This document shows positions 11,601-18,493 of a stretch of DNA of 64,000 nucleotides, piece after piece (within the stretch, counting starts at the first letter, position 1; every line of letters begins with the position of its first letter). A program made the position numbers and the translations under genes. Origin of the DNA: an uncultured Paracoccaceae bacterium (GTDB taxonomy: Bacteria > Pseudomonadota > Alphaproteobacteria > Rhodobacterales > Rhodobacteraceae); NCBI GenBank assembly GCA_951812305.1, contig CATOSB010000010.1:39787-103786 (forward strand). Direction: 5' to 3'. The notes under the pieces are model-generated. The model was not told the origin of the DNA. It was given only the letters and a program-made list of their open reading frames with translations, and made no database searches.

Positions 11601-14600
11601 CGCGCCGAATATGACCGGGTGAGGCCGGAGCGCGCGGCGTTCGCGGCGGACGAAGCGGGTCCGCTTGAGGGTCTCAGGCCGCAGGACCGGATCCGGTTCA
11701 TGGGGTCGACGCCGTGGGTGCCGGTGTCGGAGACGGACGCTCCCCCGCGTCTCAGCGCCGGGGAGACGGCGGTGGTGCTGGGCCGTGACGGGAAGACGGG
11801 CGGTCTCGTGCTCGCCGTGGGCGAAGATCCCGGAGAGGTCCGCGAGGTGGTTCTGGGGCGGGATATGGAGGGCATTCCGGAGTGGCGCTTTGCCTTCGCG
11901 GGTACGATCCATGGTGAGATGGGCCGCGCGCGGGGGAGCGTTCACCTTCTGGCCGCACGGGGGATGAACCGGCAGGTGCTGGCGAGCGCCATCGCGCTTC
12001 ATGAGCGCGAGTTCCATATGGTGGCGCCGTGCGCGCAGGCGCGTGTCGGAGAGATGCTGTTGCGCATCGCGCGGCGGGATGCGGGGGCGGAGAGCGTTCT
12101 GGATTACGGCTTCGATCCGGCGCTCGGCGCACGGGAGGCGCTCAGGGGTCATTCAGGCGAGCCACAGGCGCGGGAGGACGGTGACATCGCCAAAGCGATG
12201 CGGCGGTTCCGGGAGATGACGGGTCTGGGCTTTGCGAAGGGCAGCGCGCCGCTCTCCGGCGGTGTCGGGGCCGAGGTTCTGGCGGAGGTGCTCGGCGCGG
12301 CGGCGCTCCGGGAGGGCGCGGCCCCGGCGGGCGCGGATCGCGGTGCGGTGGAGGAGATGGTGCGGACCCTTTCCGATCCGCGCGCCTGGCGGAAGGTGCT
12401 GCGGCAGCTGCCGGGAGACGTTCCGGCCATGGCGGACCGCGAGGCCGAACGGATCGCGGGCGCGGATCATGAGGGGCGTCTTCTGAGCGTGGGACGGATG
12501 CTGGCGCGGGGCGCGGTCGTGGCCGCCGCACTTGGCGAGGACCGGCTGGCCGGTCTCTTCCGGGACGGGCTGACGCTCTATGGCAAGCGGGCGGAGATGG
12601 CGCGGGCGGAGGGGCGCCTTGCGGAGCTGGTGCCCGGGCCGGTTGCGCCGGAGAGTTTCCCCGATCCGCGTGTGCGCGCGGAGGCAGAGAGGGCGAAAGA
12701 GATGCGGAGGTCCCGCCCGCGCCGGGGCCGGTCGCTATTCGCGGGTGTGCGTTTCGATGCGTCGGACGAGCAGGTCGCCCGGGAGGCGCTGGCGCTCTGG
12801 GGGCTGGGGCCGCCTGCGCGCGCGGGAACCAGGCCCCGGGCCTATGCCGCCGCGGTGGCGGAAAGAAGAGAGGTCCGAAGGAAAGGGGTGCGCGATGCGG
12901 ACCTGAGCCGTGCGCGTTCCGGGCGGGATATCCGTGAAGAGCCCGGCCCGGAGCGGATCGAAAGCGATGTGGCGGCACCGGATTACGTTCGGGCAGCGGT
13001 GGAGGGGCCGGGCGGGCCCTGGGGTGTGGGTGCGGGTGCCGCGCCGGGATCAGGTTCGGACAGGGTGCGCGAGGATTTGGCGCTTGTTCTGGCCATGGCG
13101 ATCAGCCGTCATGTGCCCCTCGGCGACGCGGTGCACAAAGACCCCGATCTCGCGAAGTCCATCGCCCGGATGCTCGATGCGACAGGGTATGAACAGGGCG
13201 AGGGGCCCGGGGCGTGGGCCGCGCGCGCCGCCGAGGATGGACCTCCCGAACTCGCCGCTGCCGTTGGGATGGCCCTGAACGCGGGGCCGTTGCCGGATGC
13301 GGACGCGCTGCGCAAGGAGCGGGCCGATATTCTGGGTCATCTGACCGGGGGCGGGGAGCGGCTGCCGGAGGATCTGGTCGAGCGCATGGGCGCTAGTTTT
13401 ACGCAGTCGGAGATATGGGCGCTTTATGAAGTGACCGAAGAGCTGCCCTCCAGCCTGCCCGTGCCCGATGCGGCGGCGCGCGCGAATGCGGCCCGGCATC
13501 TGGGGCGCGAGGCCGCGCGGCGGCAGGGGCCGGAACATACACAACAACAGGAGAGAGACGATATGGCTGAGACAGAGACGCGGTCCCGCGAGGATATCCG
13601 GCACGGGGTGCTGGGCGCGATGCTGGTGAGGAATGTCACCCAGGCGACATTCGATGATCTGGGCAAGGGGTTCACGTTCAGGGAGATTCAGGCGTTGAAA
13701 AACCCTGAGATGGCGCTGCCCGAAAGTCTGCCGGAGATGACGGCGGCGGATCGGAAGTCTATCGCCGCCGCGCTGGAGGCGGGTCCGCCGAAACCGGAGA
13801 CGCAGGGCGCGCCGGCAGAGCCGCCCTTTGTGCCGGACCCGAAATATATCGGCATGGCGTTGCAACTGGCGGTGGCGATCACCGAGCGGGTGGATGGGGA
13901 GAACCCGGTGCACCGGCGCGATCTGGTGCGCGATATCCAGACGCTGCTCAAGGCCGCAGACCGGGCGGAGACCCTGCCGCAGGAGCGCGTGAATGAGGTG
14001 GCGATGGCGCTGGCAAAAGACCGGGTCACGCTGGAAACCAAACTTGCATTGGGCAGGAAGATCGACGGCGAAAAGTTCGATGCTCTGGTGTTCCGGTACG
14101 CCCTCAGTGAGCGCAACACGGAAGGCACTCACCCGTTGCAGGTGAGCGGCAGTTCGAAGCAGAAGGCCTATGACACCAGCGTCGGGGAATGGCTGGAGGA
14201 GGCGTTTACGAAAGGCTTCGGACCGACGCAAACTGAGGTGACGGTGGCGCGGGTCGCCAGCCTGCCCGATCTGCCGCAAGAGGCAAAGAGCGTCGTGGAG
14301 GCGATGAAGCGATTGTTCCGGGCCGGATCTATCAGGACATATGAAGGCATCCGGAAGGATCGGTTGGCCTTGCTTGGTGAAATTGCGGATGTTGAACGGC
14401 GGCCAAACGATCCACCAGAGTTTCTGGCGCGGATTTACCGGAACTTCACGCATCGGGAGGTGTTGGCGTTGACACAGCCTGATTCAGAGATGCCCGCAAC
14501 ACTGCCGGAAATTGATGCCGCGCGTCGCGCTGACATCGCCCAGGGTCTGAAAACCATCACAAACAATGACGGTATCGGCTACCGTTGGTACGCTTGGTGC

Positions 14601-14675
14601 AATGCCGCGAAGTCGCTCGGCATGGGCCTCAATCCGGAACGGTCGCGCTCGAGAGGCATGGGCAGGGGGATGTGA
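2640..14675 (+). CDS. Giant multidomain relaxase-TOPRIM-helicase (MobA/MobL + four RecD-like modules), 4011 aa
   Basis: It most likely nicks and unwinds plasmid DNA for conjugation. Domains in order: MobA/MobL relaxase (1-260) with the histidine triad at about H166, H174 and H176 (HDKGDGNPHAHVM); an alpha domain (265-380); a Gly-rich linker; a DUF7146/TOPRIM region (445-800, IIAEGPES near 686). Helicase 1 has Walker A GHAGTGKT near 823, DEAGM near 894 and HKSQGM near 1306. Degenerate helicase 2 has GPAGSGKT near 1590 but ILDDAQG in place of DEAG. A second alpha domain is at about 2015-2120. Helicase 3 is canonical (Walker A near 2160). Degenerate helicase 4 has GGAGSGKT near 2747. Three C-terminal repeats begin with FTxxEI/V (near 3587, 3678, 3936). 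Ti TraA has only a relaxase plus one helicase; here the alpha/canonical/degenerate unit is duplicated in tandem. ATG at 2640 fits the MobL start, but no good ribosome site is visible. Confidence 0.85.
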   Translation: MASPHFNVSIVSRSTGGSAVASAAYRHAARMRSDLRGEVRDYSEKAAELAHSELSLPENAPGWAREAFGEVAFGRALAAVLAEAGREVSEGEAARLAWARVSQALWNSVEEAEERLNRKRATARLARSLTIALPRVLGRETQIELMRGYVASAFASRGMVADWVIHDKGDGNPHAHVMLTLRDIGDEDWGRKNRAWNRADVLAGWRKGWQAHANLALERAGFSERVDLRSLEEQGLDLAPEGYNPHVAEHAERVGDVARERMRCSEVRERNRAYLVAHPEHIIAVVQMGQAQFTKGDLLEALAVRLGVEAEGLDRTMVAAVEGSDDLVPLVARTAGGDQLYISRAKAEMAGQLARDATALAEGRLKAGVVPEDPFETGTGPVLVDIEREGDDEDGRHSAGDEGRGGAGGSGRGGAAGRGGAGERGSAAGGAQGRGPSAAVVREALSARAEDLFRSAFGEPARSGAREWRAKENAGLAMQMQAPRRGLWHDHTAGTGGDLLDLVAVTWCGLGSARDDFPKVLEEAARFTGVGAIGESDAFRARAAKRAKQVAAEGAREGARRAALVRRLAEASLPVEGTPAAAYLASRGITDLPGEGIGYLPPVPGAGVLHRDHGALVVWARDDEGRIQGGQRILIDAEGGKAAVEIAKPSFGAIAGLPARLPARAAMEGEGWNAPGTPGSAPDPLIIAEGPESALSIWAATGCETWAVFGVSGWKSAPVPLDREVILAPDRDAADSPAGRAFRAAVAHHLGRGCRLRVAVAPEETDSKRDLNDTHRRAGAEAVRAAIAAAREVVRWLPGELNAGQRDAAEAMLGPDRLTLVKGHAGTGKTFTLGAVAEAWQSRGVRVLAGAPSAKATQALGEIAGIEAATLAAWESRWARGEAQMDGPFVFLMDEAGMVGLGQWSRIGARVAALGGKLIAVGDPDQLQPVSDLSGWQAAEREAGAVPVMDMVIRQKDAEDRTAVAGLARGGSERVAGLRHFMGAVEPLPPSPEVARLWEGSRASGETCLAVAPSNPEVWALNDALRAVEIGRGWIDTGHTETIHIRRWQGEGKTRRSEVVTIPVAPGDRVMLMRENDEDGIAANSLGTIAAVSHAGLSVRFDGMADPVIFATSGVLDIDYGYAATGWRARGMAVDHALVTKTARSHRPSKAGRVTEIDPPDAVDGIAAAWAADMGLRPEAGRIALAATNADVRALNDAIRARLRAPEGAAGEDPLTYQPDGMRIVIERVDRSGVGSRQRVEIVLSPGDRVMLTRPLPEFDLPRSGFGTVLSVGPGRLRLAMDGREAPVEIDPTAFPHLDYGYAATVHKSQGMTVDESYVLPHRRMDCHSVYVALSRHRERVRVFARSGHLDRAEQLIDLGQRSPDAVAEAPRRRGIRSMVPLPARDILERRPDWTGPGHVVRAGDFAGDRHLMSVGTRIAGLLAADHAGDDPLLVAGEDPGDYTREPTRVIDDLVRRNGVIRAEEVAGVLARQVSDPETFLRLFREAMAHKDLVSLPASRSLPGSRSVEGGDDAARDEPWVYTTGGQLGAELAALDRGMRLAAADPGGAETGDVLPEAEPQMPDTPDLSGDQRRAVAHAQGAGGVRIIEGPAGSGKTRVAAALARAEREAGRVVTVVAPTAALAAEGVEAITPGAFFSDPVLPKEAGSPARVVILDDAQGLGIDHAEVMMARCQGMGAKLVALVNPERRGVPVFRTLGDRIGRARLTGLHGVSGPHREIAEGLRAGGGDAERALRSLADRGHLTATGTAEAALGAVAKAYVSDRSSDRLALAWSRADADRLTEAIRARLDATDPGRAAFVAAEHGGLKGLKPGDIVRFPAAGAYGRPSVAGKAGSNLPAEQGAPIRRGDVAEVLGAAEGGGLRLRLTGVDGTREIAVAPEGPGTASRSLPPWRFAFASTIAAASGRRHESVHVLLSPAMDREVVSTAALVSRARVSMALPVDPARLDAALAKLAARERLPRSVLDHGFDPGRAAEAAGRAGDQVAPPAVKPAALSMEDPEGLSPVEVAALTTVPTVSRSRTEAARANRVFLKAHPDHAVVIVAADRPVFTEADLRQALRARLGQEVSEARLRRLGDRAMRSKALLRLERAAPDGSPQYMTTARAALARDAARDARALAGGRFAPGDAPVLRPDALEALNHAQRLAAEAMLDDARLTLVQGHAGTGKTFALRAAAEAWTARGVRVLAGAPSGKAVSELEGIEGVEAATLAAWEARWARGEGPAGGGFVFIMDEAGMVGAGAWSRIQGRIRALGGKLIAVGDPDQLQPVSDIPGWAIAERASGAGAVVIDTVRRQSDMMDAQATEALARGGDNAASAIGYYDGKGALRLAPEVLADPVGSIARDYYEPKTGSRIALAYTNRDVHALNDCVRAEALARGIVDPASLRHYGTITREQREGAGVKTVRVPLEIGVGERIMLTAPHPELGLARSSFGTVTRTGAGEIAVRFDGREEDVTLDPWTFRDIDYGYAATVHKSQGMTADAVFVLPHRQMHRHAAYVALSRHREHLAVYGRVGHMECAADLVGLAQAAGHLDMDLPADAERPPGGMVPGAEGLGLSGRADWRASGVEMTRTGFAGDAELMGIAERRAGLMAGTWRRGGDPVAGEDPRGYARHPHRVIDDLIARGSVIRAEDVADRLARAVSDPETFLRLFRAAMSHPDLIALGERQPGPKKDDGSPRARVYTTRTQLEAELDAVDRGVRLALAGAPERAPRPARMDRVLKVAGERLDPDQVAALGHALAPGRLRLVRGGAGSGKTRVAGEIAAAYAAAGWQVLAVAPGGAGLDSLRDAGVARPRTLARFLGETEGAAPRAFPGSNEINSAASPFGRTRSRSEFDLNNPWKRVKVTLDPATVVILDDAGRLGGREATELLGRIEASGAKLVACLDEGTHVPPEAGPVFRALETRVGAARLVRNRRHVGYITGVLEGLEAGGARAEAAAVDLDEIGLVQSVGTAREALRQVARDYVEDGIDDRIALAWSRADADRLTRAIRAEYDRVRPERAAFAADEAGPLEGLRPQDRIRFMGSTPWVPVSETDAPPRLSAGETAVVLGRDGKTGGLVLAVGEDPGEVREVVLGRDMEGIPEWRFAFAGTIHGEMGRARGSVHLLAARGMNRQVLASAIALHEREFHMVAPCAQARVGEMLLRIARRDAGAESVLDYGFDPALGAREALRGHSGEPQAREDGDIAKAMRRFREMTGLGFAKGSAPLSGGVGAEVLAEVLGAAALREGAAPAGADRGAVEEMVRTLSDPRAWRKVLRQLPGDVPAMADREAERIAGADHEGRLLSVGRMLARGAVVAAALGEDRLAGLFRDGLTLYGKRAEMARAEGRLAELVPGPVAPESFPDPRVRAEAERAKEMRRSRPRRGRSLFAGVRFDASDEQVAREALALWGLGPPARAGTRPRAYAAAVAERREVRRKGVRDADLSRARSGRDIREEPGPERIESDVAAPDYVRAAVEGPGGPWGVGAGAAPGSGSDRVREDLALVLAMAISRHVPLGDAVHKDPDLAKSIARMLDATGYEQGEGPGAWAARAAEDGPPELAAAVGMALNAGPLPDADALRKERADILGHLTGGGERLPEDLVERMGASFTQSEIWALYEVTEELPSSLPVPDAAARANAARHLGREAARRQGPEHTQQQERDDMAETETRSREDIRHGVLGAMLVRNVTQATFDDLGKGFTFREIQALKNPEMALPESLPEMTAADRKSIAAALEAGPPKPETQGAPAEPPFVPDPKYIGMALQLAVAITERVDGENPVHRRDLVRDIQTLLKAADRAETLPQERVNEVAMALAKDRVTLETKLALGRKIDGEKFDALVFRYALSERNTEGTHPLQVSGSSKQKAYDTSVGEWLEEAFTKGFGPTQTEVTVARVASLPDLPQEAKSVVEAMKRLFRAGSIRTYEGIRKDRLALLGEIADVERRPNDPPEFLARIYRNFTHREVLALTQPDSEMPATLPEIDAARRADIAQGLKTITNNDGIGYRWYAWCNAAKSLGMGLNPERSRSRGMGRGM
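3811..3975 (+). CDS. Possible nested 54-aa ORF overlapping the giant relaxase gene in another frame
   Basis: In the +1 frame relative to the giant gene, ATGATG at 3811 follows GGGAGGGGG and opens a 54-codon frame. Its product looks like real protein (MKTEDILRVMRDAEVPGDP, then RESVVRLLEARR), ending in TGA at 3973-3975. Over the same bases the giant frame encodes a near-pure Gly/Arg/Ala/Ser linker (residues about 391-440), as expected if the DNA was once selected in the other frame. Either a small gene is truly nested here, or a former separate gene was overprinted when the relaxase and TOPRIM parts fused. Confidence 0.35.
   Translation: MMKTEDILRVMRDAEVPGDPDAEEPLDAAGRESVVRLLEARRGAAPPRLSSGRR
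11059..11165. repeat. Palindromic repeat element inserted in frame inside helicase module 4
   Basis: The segment starts CTAGAGCGTTTCCAGGAT and ends in the approximate inverse (ATCCATGGAAACGCG). Both arms also carry TGAGATCAA, or its inverse TTGATCTCA, further in. This is the form of the short AGAGCGTTTCC palindromic repeats scattered between genes in many Alphaproteobacteria. Here it lies within a coding frame and adds about 35 residues (roughly 2807-2842, Ser/Asn/Arg-rich) between APGGAGLDSL... and VVILDDAG. The paralogous module 2 has no such insert at the matching place. Confidence 0.65.
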
Positions 14676-14700
14676 GTCCCATTGTTCAGGTTACCCTGTC

Positions 14701-17700
14701 TCAGATCAAGCCGAAGAACCGCTCGAAGAACGCACTCAGTTTGTCCAGCACGGTTTGCTTTTTCACCGCATGGCTGTTGTTTTTGTTAAACCGTGAAACA
14801 GGCGGTAGGATCTTTGTGATGGCGGTGCCAGTGACAGGGATCGCGCCGTCGCGGAACGCGTTGTCAATAAGCGCCTTCGTCTCATCGGCGTTGAGGCCCT
14901 CATCCGCAATTATGCGGTCAAGCTCCTCGGCCTTTTTTGCCGTCACGAAGGACTGCCATTGCGCATCGACCTTGGCCTTTGTGGAGACGGAGTCTACAAA
15001 CTGATCGATGAGATCTTTCTTGTTGCGCAAGCTGGGGCTGGCATTGATCGCACGCTCGATGGTGGACCGGATTTTCGTGTCTTCGCCCGGGCTCTTCTTC
15101 AGGTGCTTCTCGACCAGCATCAGGATGTAATCGACGCTGATTTCGACCTGTTTGATCAGCTCGATCTCGAACACCACGTCGTCATTGATCGATTCTTTTT
15201 CCGCTTCGGATGTGCTGCGGAATTCGGCATACAGGTTTAGATACAAGCTCTGATAATCCTGGAAGTTCCGTTCACTGAGGATTTCGTGACCTTCGAAATC
15301 GTCGAATGCCGTGAGAATATTCCTGAGCCGCAAGATTGAGCCAAAGAGTTTGATAAACGCCTTCTGGGCCGCTTCGCCGATGATGGCCTCGCCAAGCGGA
15401 AACGTCTCAACCAACTCCCCGATCTGTTTTTGGTACTCCTTGTAGTACTCGGCATAAGGTTTCAGCAGCACGATGCTCTTGGCGTCCTTGTTGCCGAACA
15501 GGGCCAAGGCGTGGTTGGTTTCCTGTTCAAGATCGCGGAAGGATATAATGTTGCCGTAGGTCTTGACCGAATTGAGGATGCGGTTGGTGCGGGAATAGGC
15601 CTGGATCAACCCATGGGCGCGCAGGTTCTTGTCCACCCAAAGGGTGTTGAGCGTGGTGGCGTCGAAGCCGGTCAGGAACATATTGACCACGATCACCATA
15701 TCCAGCTCGCGGTTCTTCAGACGCTCCGACAAATCCTTGTAGTAGTTCTGGAACTTGTCAGCCGAGGTGTCGAAGCTGGTGCCGAACAGGGCATTGTAGT
15801 CCCTGATCGCGGCATCCAGGAAATCCCGCGAGCTTTGATCCAGGCCTTCGGTTTCGAATTCCTCTTCGCTCAGCAGGCCATCGGCTTCTTCCTCATTGGC
15901 GGCAAAGCTATAGATCAGCCCCACCCTGAGACGCCGTGCGGACGGCAGCTCTTTTTCCTGTTCGGCGAATTCGGTGTAGTAGCGCTTGGCCGCGTCAATG
16001 GAGGCCGTGGCGAACAACGAGTTGAACCCGGCCAGACGCTTGCCGTCATGGCGGTAGGAGGCGGCACGCCTGGTTTTCTGGTCGAAATGCTCACGAATGT
16101 AGCTCACCACCTGCTTGATACGCGCCGGTGCCAGCAACGCCCGCTCCGTGTCAATGGCCGACACCTTTTTGTCCTCGATGCTGGAGCCCATCCTGATCGT
16201 GTTGATGTAGTCGACGCGAAACGGCAGCACATTCTTGTCGTTGATGGCGTCGACGATTGTATAGGTGTGCAGTTGATCGCCAAAGGCATGTTCCGTGGTG
16301 CGCCTGAGCGGGTTACCATGGCTGCCCGCATTATCGGCGAAGATGGGCGTGCCGGTGAAGCCGAACAGGTGATAGCGCCTGAACACCCGGGTGATTTCGC
16401 CATGCATGTCACCGAACTGGCTGCGGTGGCATTCATCGAAAATCACCACCACATGGGCGTCGTAAACCGGGTGCCTCTTGTTCTTTGCCACAAAGCGCGA
16501 AAGCTTCTGAATGGTGGTGACGATGATGCGTGCGTCCGGGTCTTCCAACTGCTTTTGCAGTTTCGCCGTTGATGTGCTGGAATTGGCCGCGCCTTTCTCG
16601 AAGCGGTCGTATTCGCGCATGGTCTGGTAATCCAGATCCTTGCGGTCCACCACGAACAGCACCTTGTCGACCTCCGGCAAGGCCCGCGCCAGTTGCGCCG
16701 CCTTGAAGCTGGTCAGCGTCTTGCCGCTACCGGTGGTATGCCAGATATAGCCGCCAGCGGCTGTTTTCCCCAACTGCCGAAGGTTGGTGCTGGATGCGAT
16801 ACGTTGCAGAATCTGTTCCGCCGCCACGATCTGATAGGGCCGCATCACCAGCAGCTTGCGGTCCACGTCGAACACGCAGTAGCGGGTCAGCACGTTTAAC
16901 AGCGAGTGCTTGGCGAAAAATGTCCTGGTGAAATCGGTCAACCCGGTGATGGCGCGGTTTTTGGCATCGGCCCACCAACTGGCAAACGCAAAGCTGTTGG
17001 AGGTCTTCTGGCGATTGCGTTTGCCGCGCCTTTCGGCCAGGTGACCGTCGCGCACCGTGTTGCTGTAATACTTGGTCAATGTGCCGTTGCTGATGACAAA
17101 CAGCTGGACGTACTCGAACAGCCCACAGTCAGCCCAGAAACTGTCGCGCTGGTAGCGCTTGATCTGGTTGAAGGCCTCGCGGATGTCCACGCCCCGGCGC
17201 TTGAGTTCCACATGCACCATCGGCAGGCCGTTGACCAGGATGGTGACGTCGTAGCGGTTGGCGCGTGCCCCTTCGACTTCGTACTGGTTGATTACCTGCA
17301 AGGCGTTGTTGTGAATATTCTGTTTGTCGATCAGGTAAATGTTCTTGGTGCTGCCGTCGTCGCGCTTGAGAATCTGGATATGGTCTTCCTGAATGCGCGC
17401 GGTCTTTTCAACGATGCCGTCATTTGAGCCCGCGATGCAGGTCGCGAAAAAACGGTCCCATTCGGCATCGGAGAAGGTGATCTTGTTGAGCTTCTCCAAC
17501 TGGCGGCGCAGGTTGGCGACCAGGCCGGCTTCCGAGGTGATCGGCAAGTACTCGTAAGCCTGCATCCGCAATTGCGAGATGAAGCCCTTTTCCAGTTCCG
17601 CCTCGGACTGATGAGCCGACTTTCGTACGTCATCGGGCGCGAATTCGGCGACGACCGTGCTTTCGTCTGAAAGCGCGACCGGCTCGATGCGGTACCTCAT

Positions 17701-17715
17701 AAAGCCTTCGCTCAT
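14701..17715 (-). CDS. hsdR: Type I restriction enzyme R subunit (HsdR)
   Basis: This 1004-residue motor/nuclease subunit of a type I restriction-modification complex translocates DNA with ATP and cuts unmodified DNA. The N-terminal third carries the nuclease domain (VINQYEVEGARANRYDVTILVNGLP...HVELKRRG, the D...ExK core). Then come helicase motifs: TTGSGKTLT (motif I), VIFDECHRSQFG (motif II), FTGTP (motif III), and a late VNMFLTGFDA region. The start MSEGFMRYRIEP at 17715 follows AGAGGAT; the longer open frame upstream overlaps the antitoxin-like gene and is not protein-like. It is the last gene of the hsd operon, converging on the giant relaxase gene with a 25-nt gap. GC content is lower than in the transfer genes, consistent with separate acquisition. 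Confidence 0.93.
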   Translation of the reverse strand: MSEGFMRYRIEPVALSDESTVVAEFAPDDVRKSAHQSEAELEKGFISQLRMQAYEYLPITSEAGLVANLRRQLEKLNKITFSDAEWDRFFATCIAGSNDGIVEKTARIQEDHIQILKRDDGSTKNIYLIDKQNIHNNALQVINQYEVEGARANRYDVTILVNGLPMVHVELKRRGVDIREAFNQIKRYQRDSFWADCGLFEYVQLFVISNGTLTKYYSNTVRDGHLAERRGKRNRQKTSNSFAFASWWADAKNRAITGLTDFTRTFFAKHSLLNVLTRYCVFDVDRKLLVMRPYQIVAAEQILQRIASSTNLRQLGKTAAGGYIWHTTGSGKTLTSFKAAQLARALPEVDKVLFVVDRKDLDYQTMREYDRFEKGAANSSTSTAKLQKQLEDPDARIIVTTIQKLSRFVAKNKRHPVYDAHVVVIFDECHRSQFGDMHGEITRVFRRYHLFGFTGTPIFADNAGSHGNPLRRTTEHAFGDQLHTYTIVDAINDKNVLPFRVDYINTIRMGSSIEDKKVSAIDTERALLAPARIKQVVSYIREHFDQKTRRAASYRHDGKRLAGFNSLFATASIDAAKRYYTEFAEQEKELPSARRLRVGLIYSFAANEEEADGLLSEEEFETEGLDQSSRDFLDAAIRDYNALFGTSFDTSADKFQNYYKDLSERLKNRELDMVIVVNMFLTGFDATTLNTLWVDKNLRAHGLIQAYSRTNRILNSVKTYGNIISFRDLEQETNHALALFGNKDAKSIVLLKPYAEYYKEYQKQIGELVETFPLGEAIIGEAAQKAFIKLFGSILRLRNILTAFDDFEGHEILSERNFQDYQSLYLNLYAEFRSTSEAEKESINDDVVFEIELIKQVEISVDYILMLVEKHLKKSPGEDTKIRSTIERAINASPSLRNKKDLIDQFVDSVSTKAKVDAQWQSFVTAKKAEELDRIIADEGLNADETKALIDNAFRDGAIPVTGTAITKILPPVSRFNKNNSHAVKKQTVLDKLSAFFERFFGLI

Positions 17716-17726
17716 GCAATATCCTC

Positions 17727-17912
17727 TTATCTTTGTCTTGAAGCCTGGTCCGGCGCATCCGCGCCTTCTCTGGCCGGTTTGCCATTCCGCCAGATGACGG
17801 CGTATTGGCCCAGACGCCGTTTTCTCTCCAGGGCCTGGTCGACGGCCCGGCGGAGTGATTCCAGTTGTCGCTGTCCTTCCGGCGAAGGTACGGCTTCCTT
17901 TACGATGTTCAT
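17727..17912 (-). CDS. Small putative antitoxin partner of the zeta-like toxin, 61 aa
   Basis: The gene is translationally coupled to the upstream zeta-like gene by an ATGA overlap and ends 12 nt before hsdR. The product is helical and charged (SPEGQRQLESLRRAVDQALERKRRLGQYAVIWRNGKPARE), with no enzyme motif. It is not an epsilon antitoxin by sequence, but its size and coupling to a zeta-like kinase gene suggest the antidote. Small proteins of this pattern are often found next to zeta-type ATPases in Proteobacteria. The antitoxin role is inferred from position. Confidence 0.55.
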   Translation of the reverse strand: MNIVKEAVPSPEGQRQLESLRRAVDQALERKRRLGQYAVIWRNGKPAREGADAPDQASRQR

Positions 17913-18493
17913 CGGTTGGCCTCCTCAAGCAAAAGCTGATAGTCGTCGTCATGGACAATATTGCGGACATTGCCGTGCTGCTCGAACACTAACGCCGGGC
18001 TTTCGCCGTCGTTCATGAAGCACGTGCAGCTATCGACGCGATGACTGAATTCGCCAAGCAGGTGGCGCAGACTGCGTGGAAAGCGCCGCTCGATATCCGT
18101 TGCAGCAATACCGTGCCCGCCATGCGCGACGCGTTCGGCCACGCGTAGCGTCGACATCTCGACATTGGGCAAGGCCAGGTAGATCAGCTCTATCCGCCAA
18201 CCATCGGCTTGCAGACGCTTGACCAGTCGCAGATAGGCGCGTCCCGCCAGGGTGGTCTCAAAGGCGAAATCCTCGCGGGCCGCGACGTGCCGCGCGATCT
18301 CGCGCATAAAAATACGGCTGGCCGCAAACAATTCCCGTTCAGGCGCGAGCGGCGACAGCCCGGCGGCGATCAGGTCGGCATTTACAAAACGGACGTGGCT
18401 CGCCACCCGAGGCAGGTATTCCAGCGCGAAAGTGGTCTTGCCGGCGCCATTGGGACCGGCAATAATCCAGCAAGTCGGCACCCCTTTGTTCAC
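17909..18493 (-). CDS. Zeta-toxin-like P-loop kinase
   Basis: A 194-residue protein of the zeta/AAA_33 family, whose toxins phosphorylate UDP-N-acetylglucosamine or related sugars and block wall synthesis. Visible motifs are Walker A GPNGAGKTT (residues 13-21), the NADLIAAGLSP substrate-site strand, the FAFETTLAG lid region and a C-terminal LEEANR tail. The start is GTG overlapping the TGA of the upstream HsdS half (GTGA). It lies inside a restriction-modification operon between hsdS and hsdR, so toxin, antidote and RM would be co-expressed. Whether it is an active toxin cannot be read from sequence alone. Confidence 0.8.
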   Translation of the reverse strand: MNKGVPTCWIIAGPNGAGKTTFALEYLPRVASHVRFVNADLIAAGLSPLAPERELFAASRIFMREIARHVAAREDFAFETTLAGRAYLRLVKRLQADGWRIELIYLALPNVEMSTLRVAERVAHGGHGIAATDIERRFPRSLRHLLGEFSHRVDSCTCFMNDGESPALVFEQHGNVRNIVHDDDYQLLLEEANR

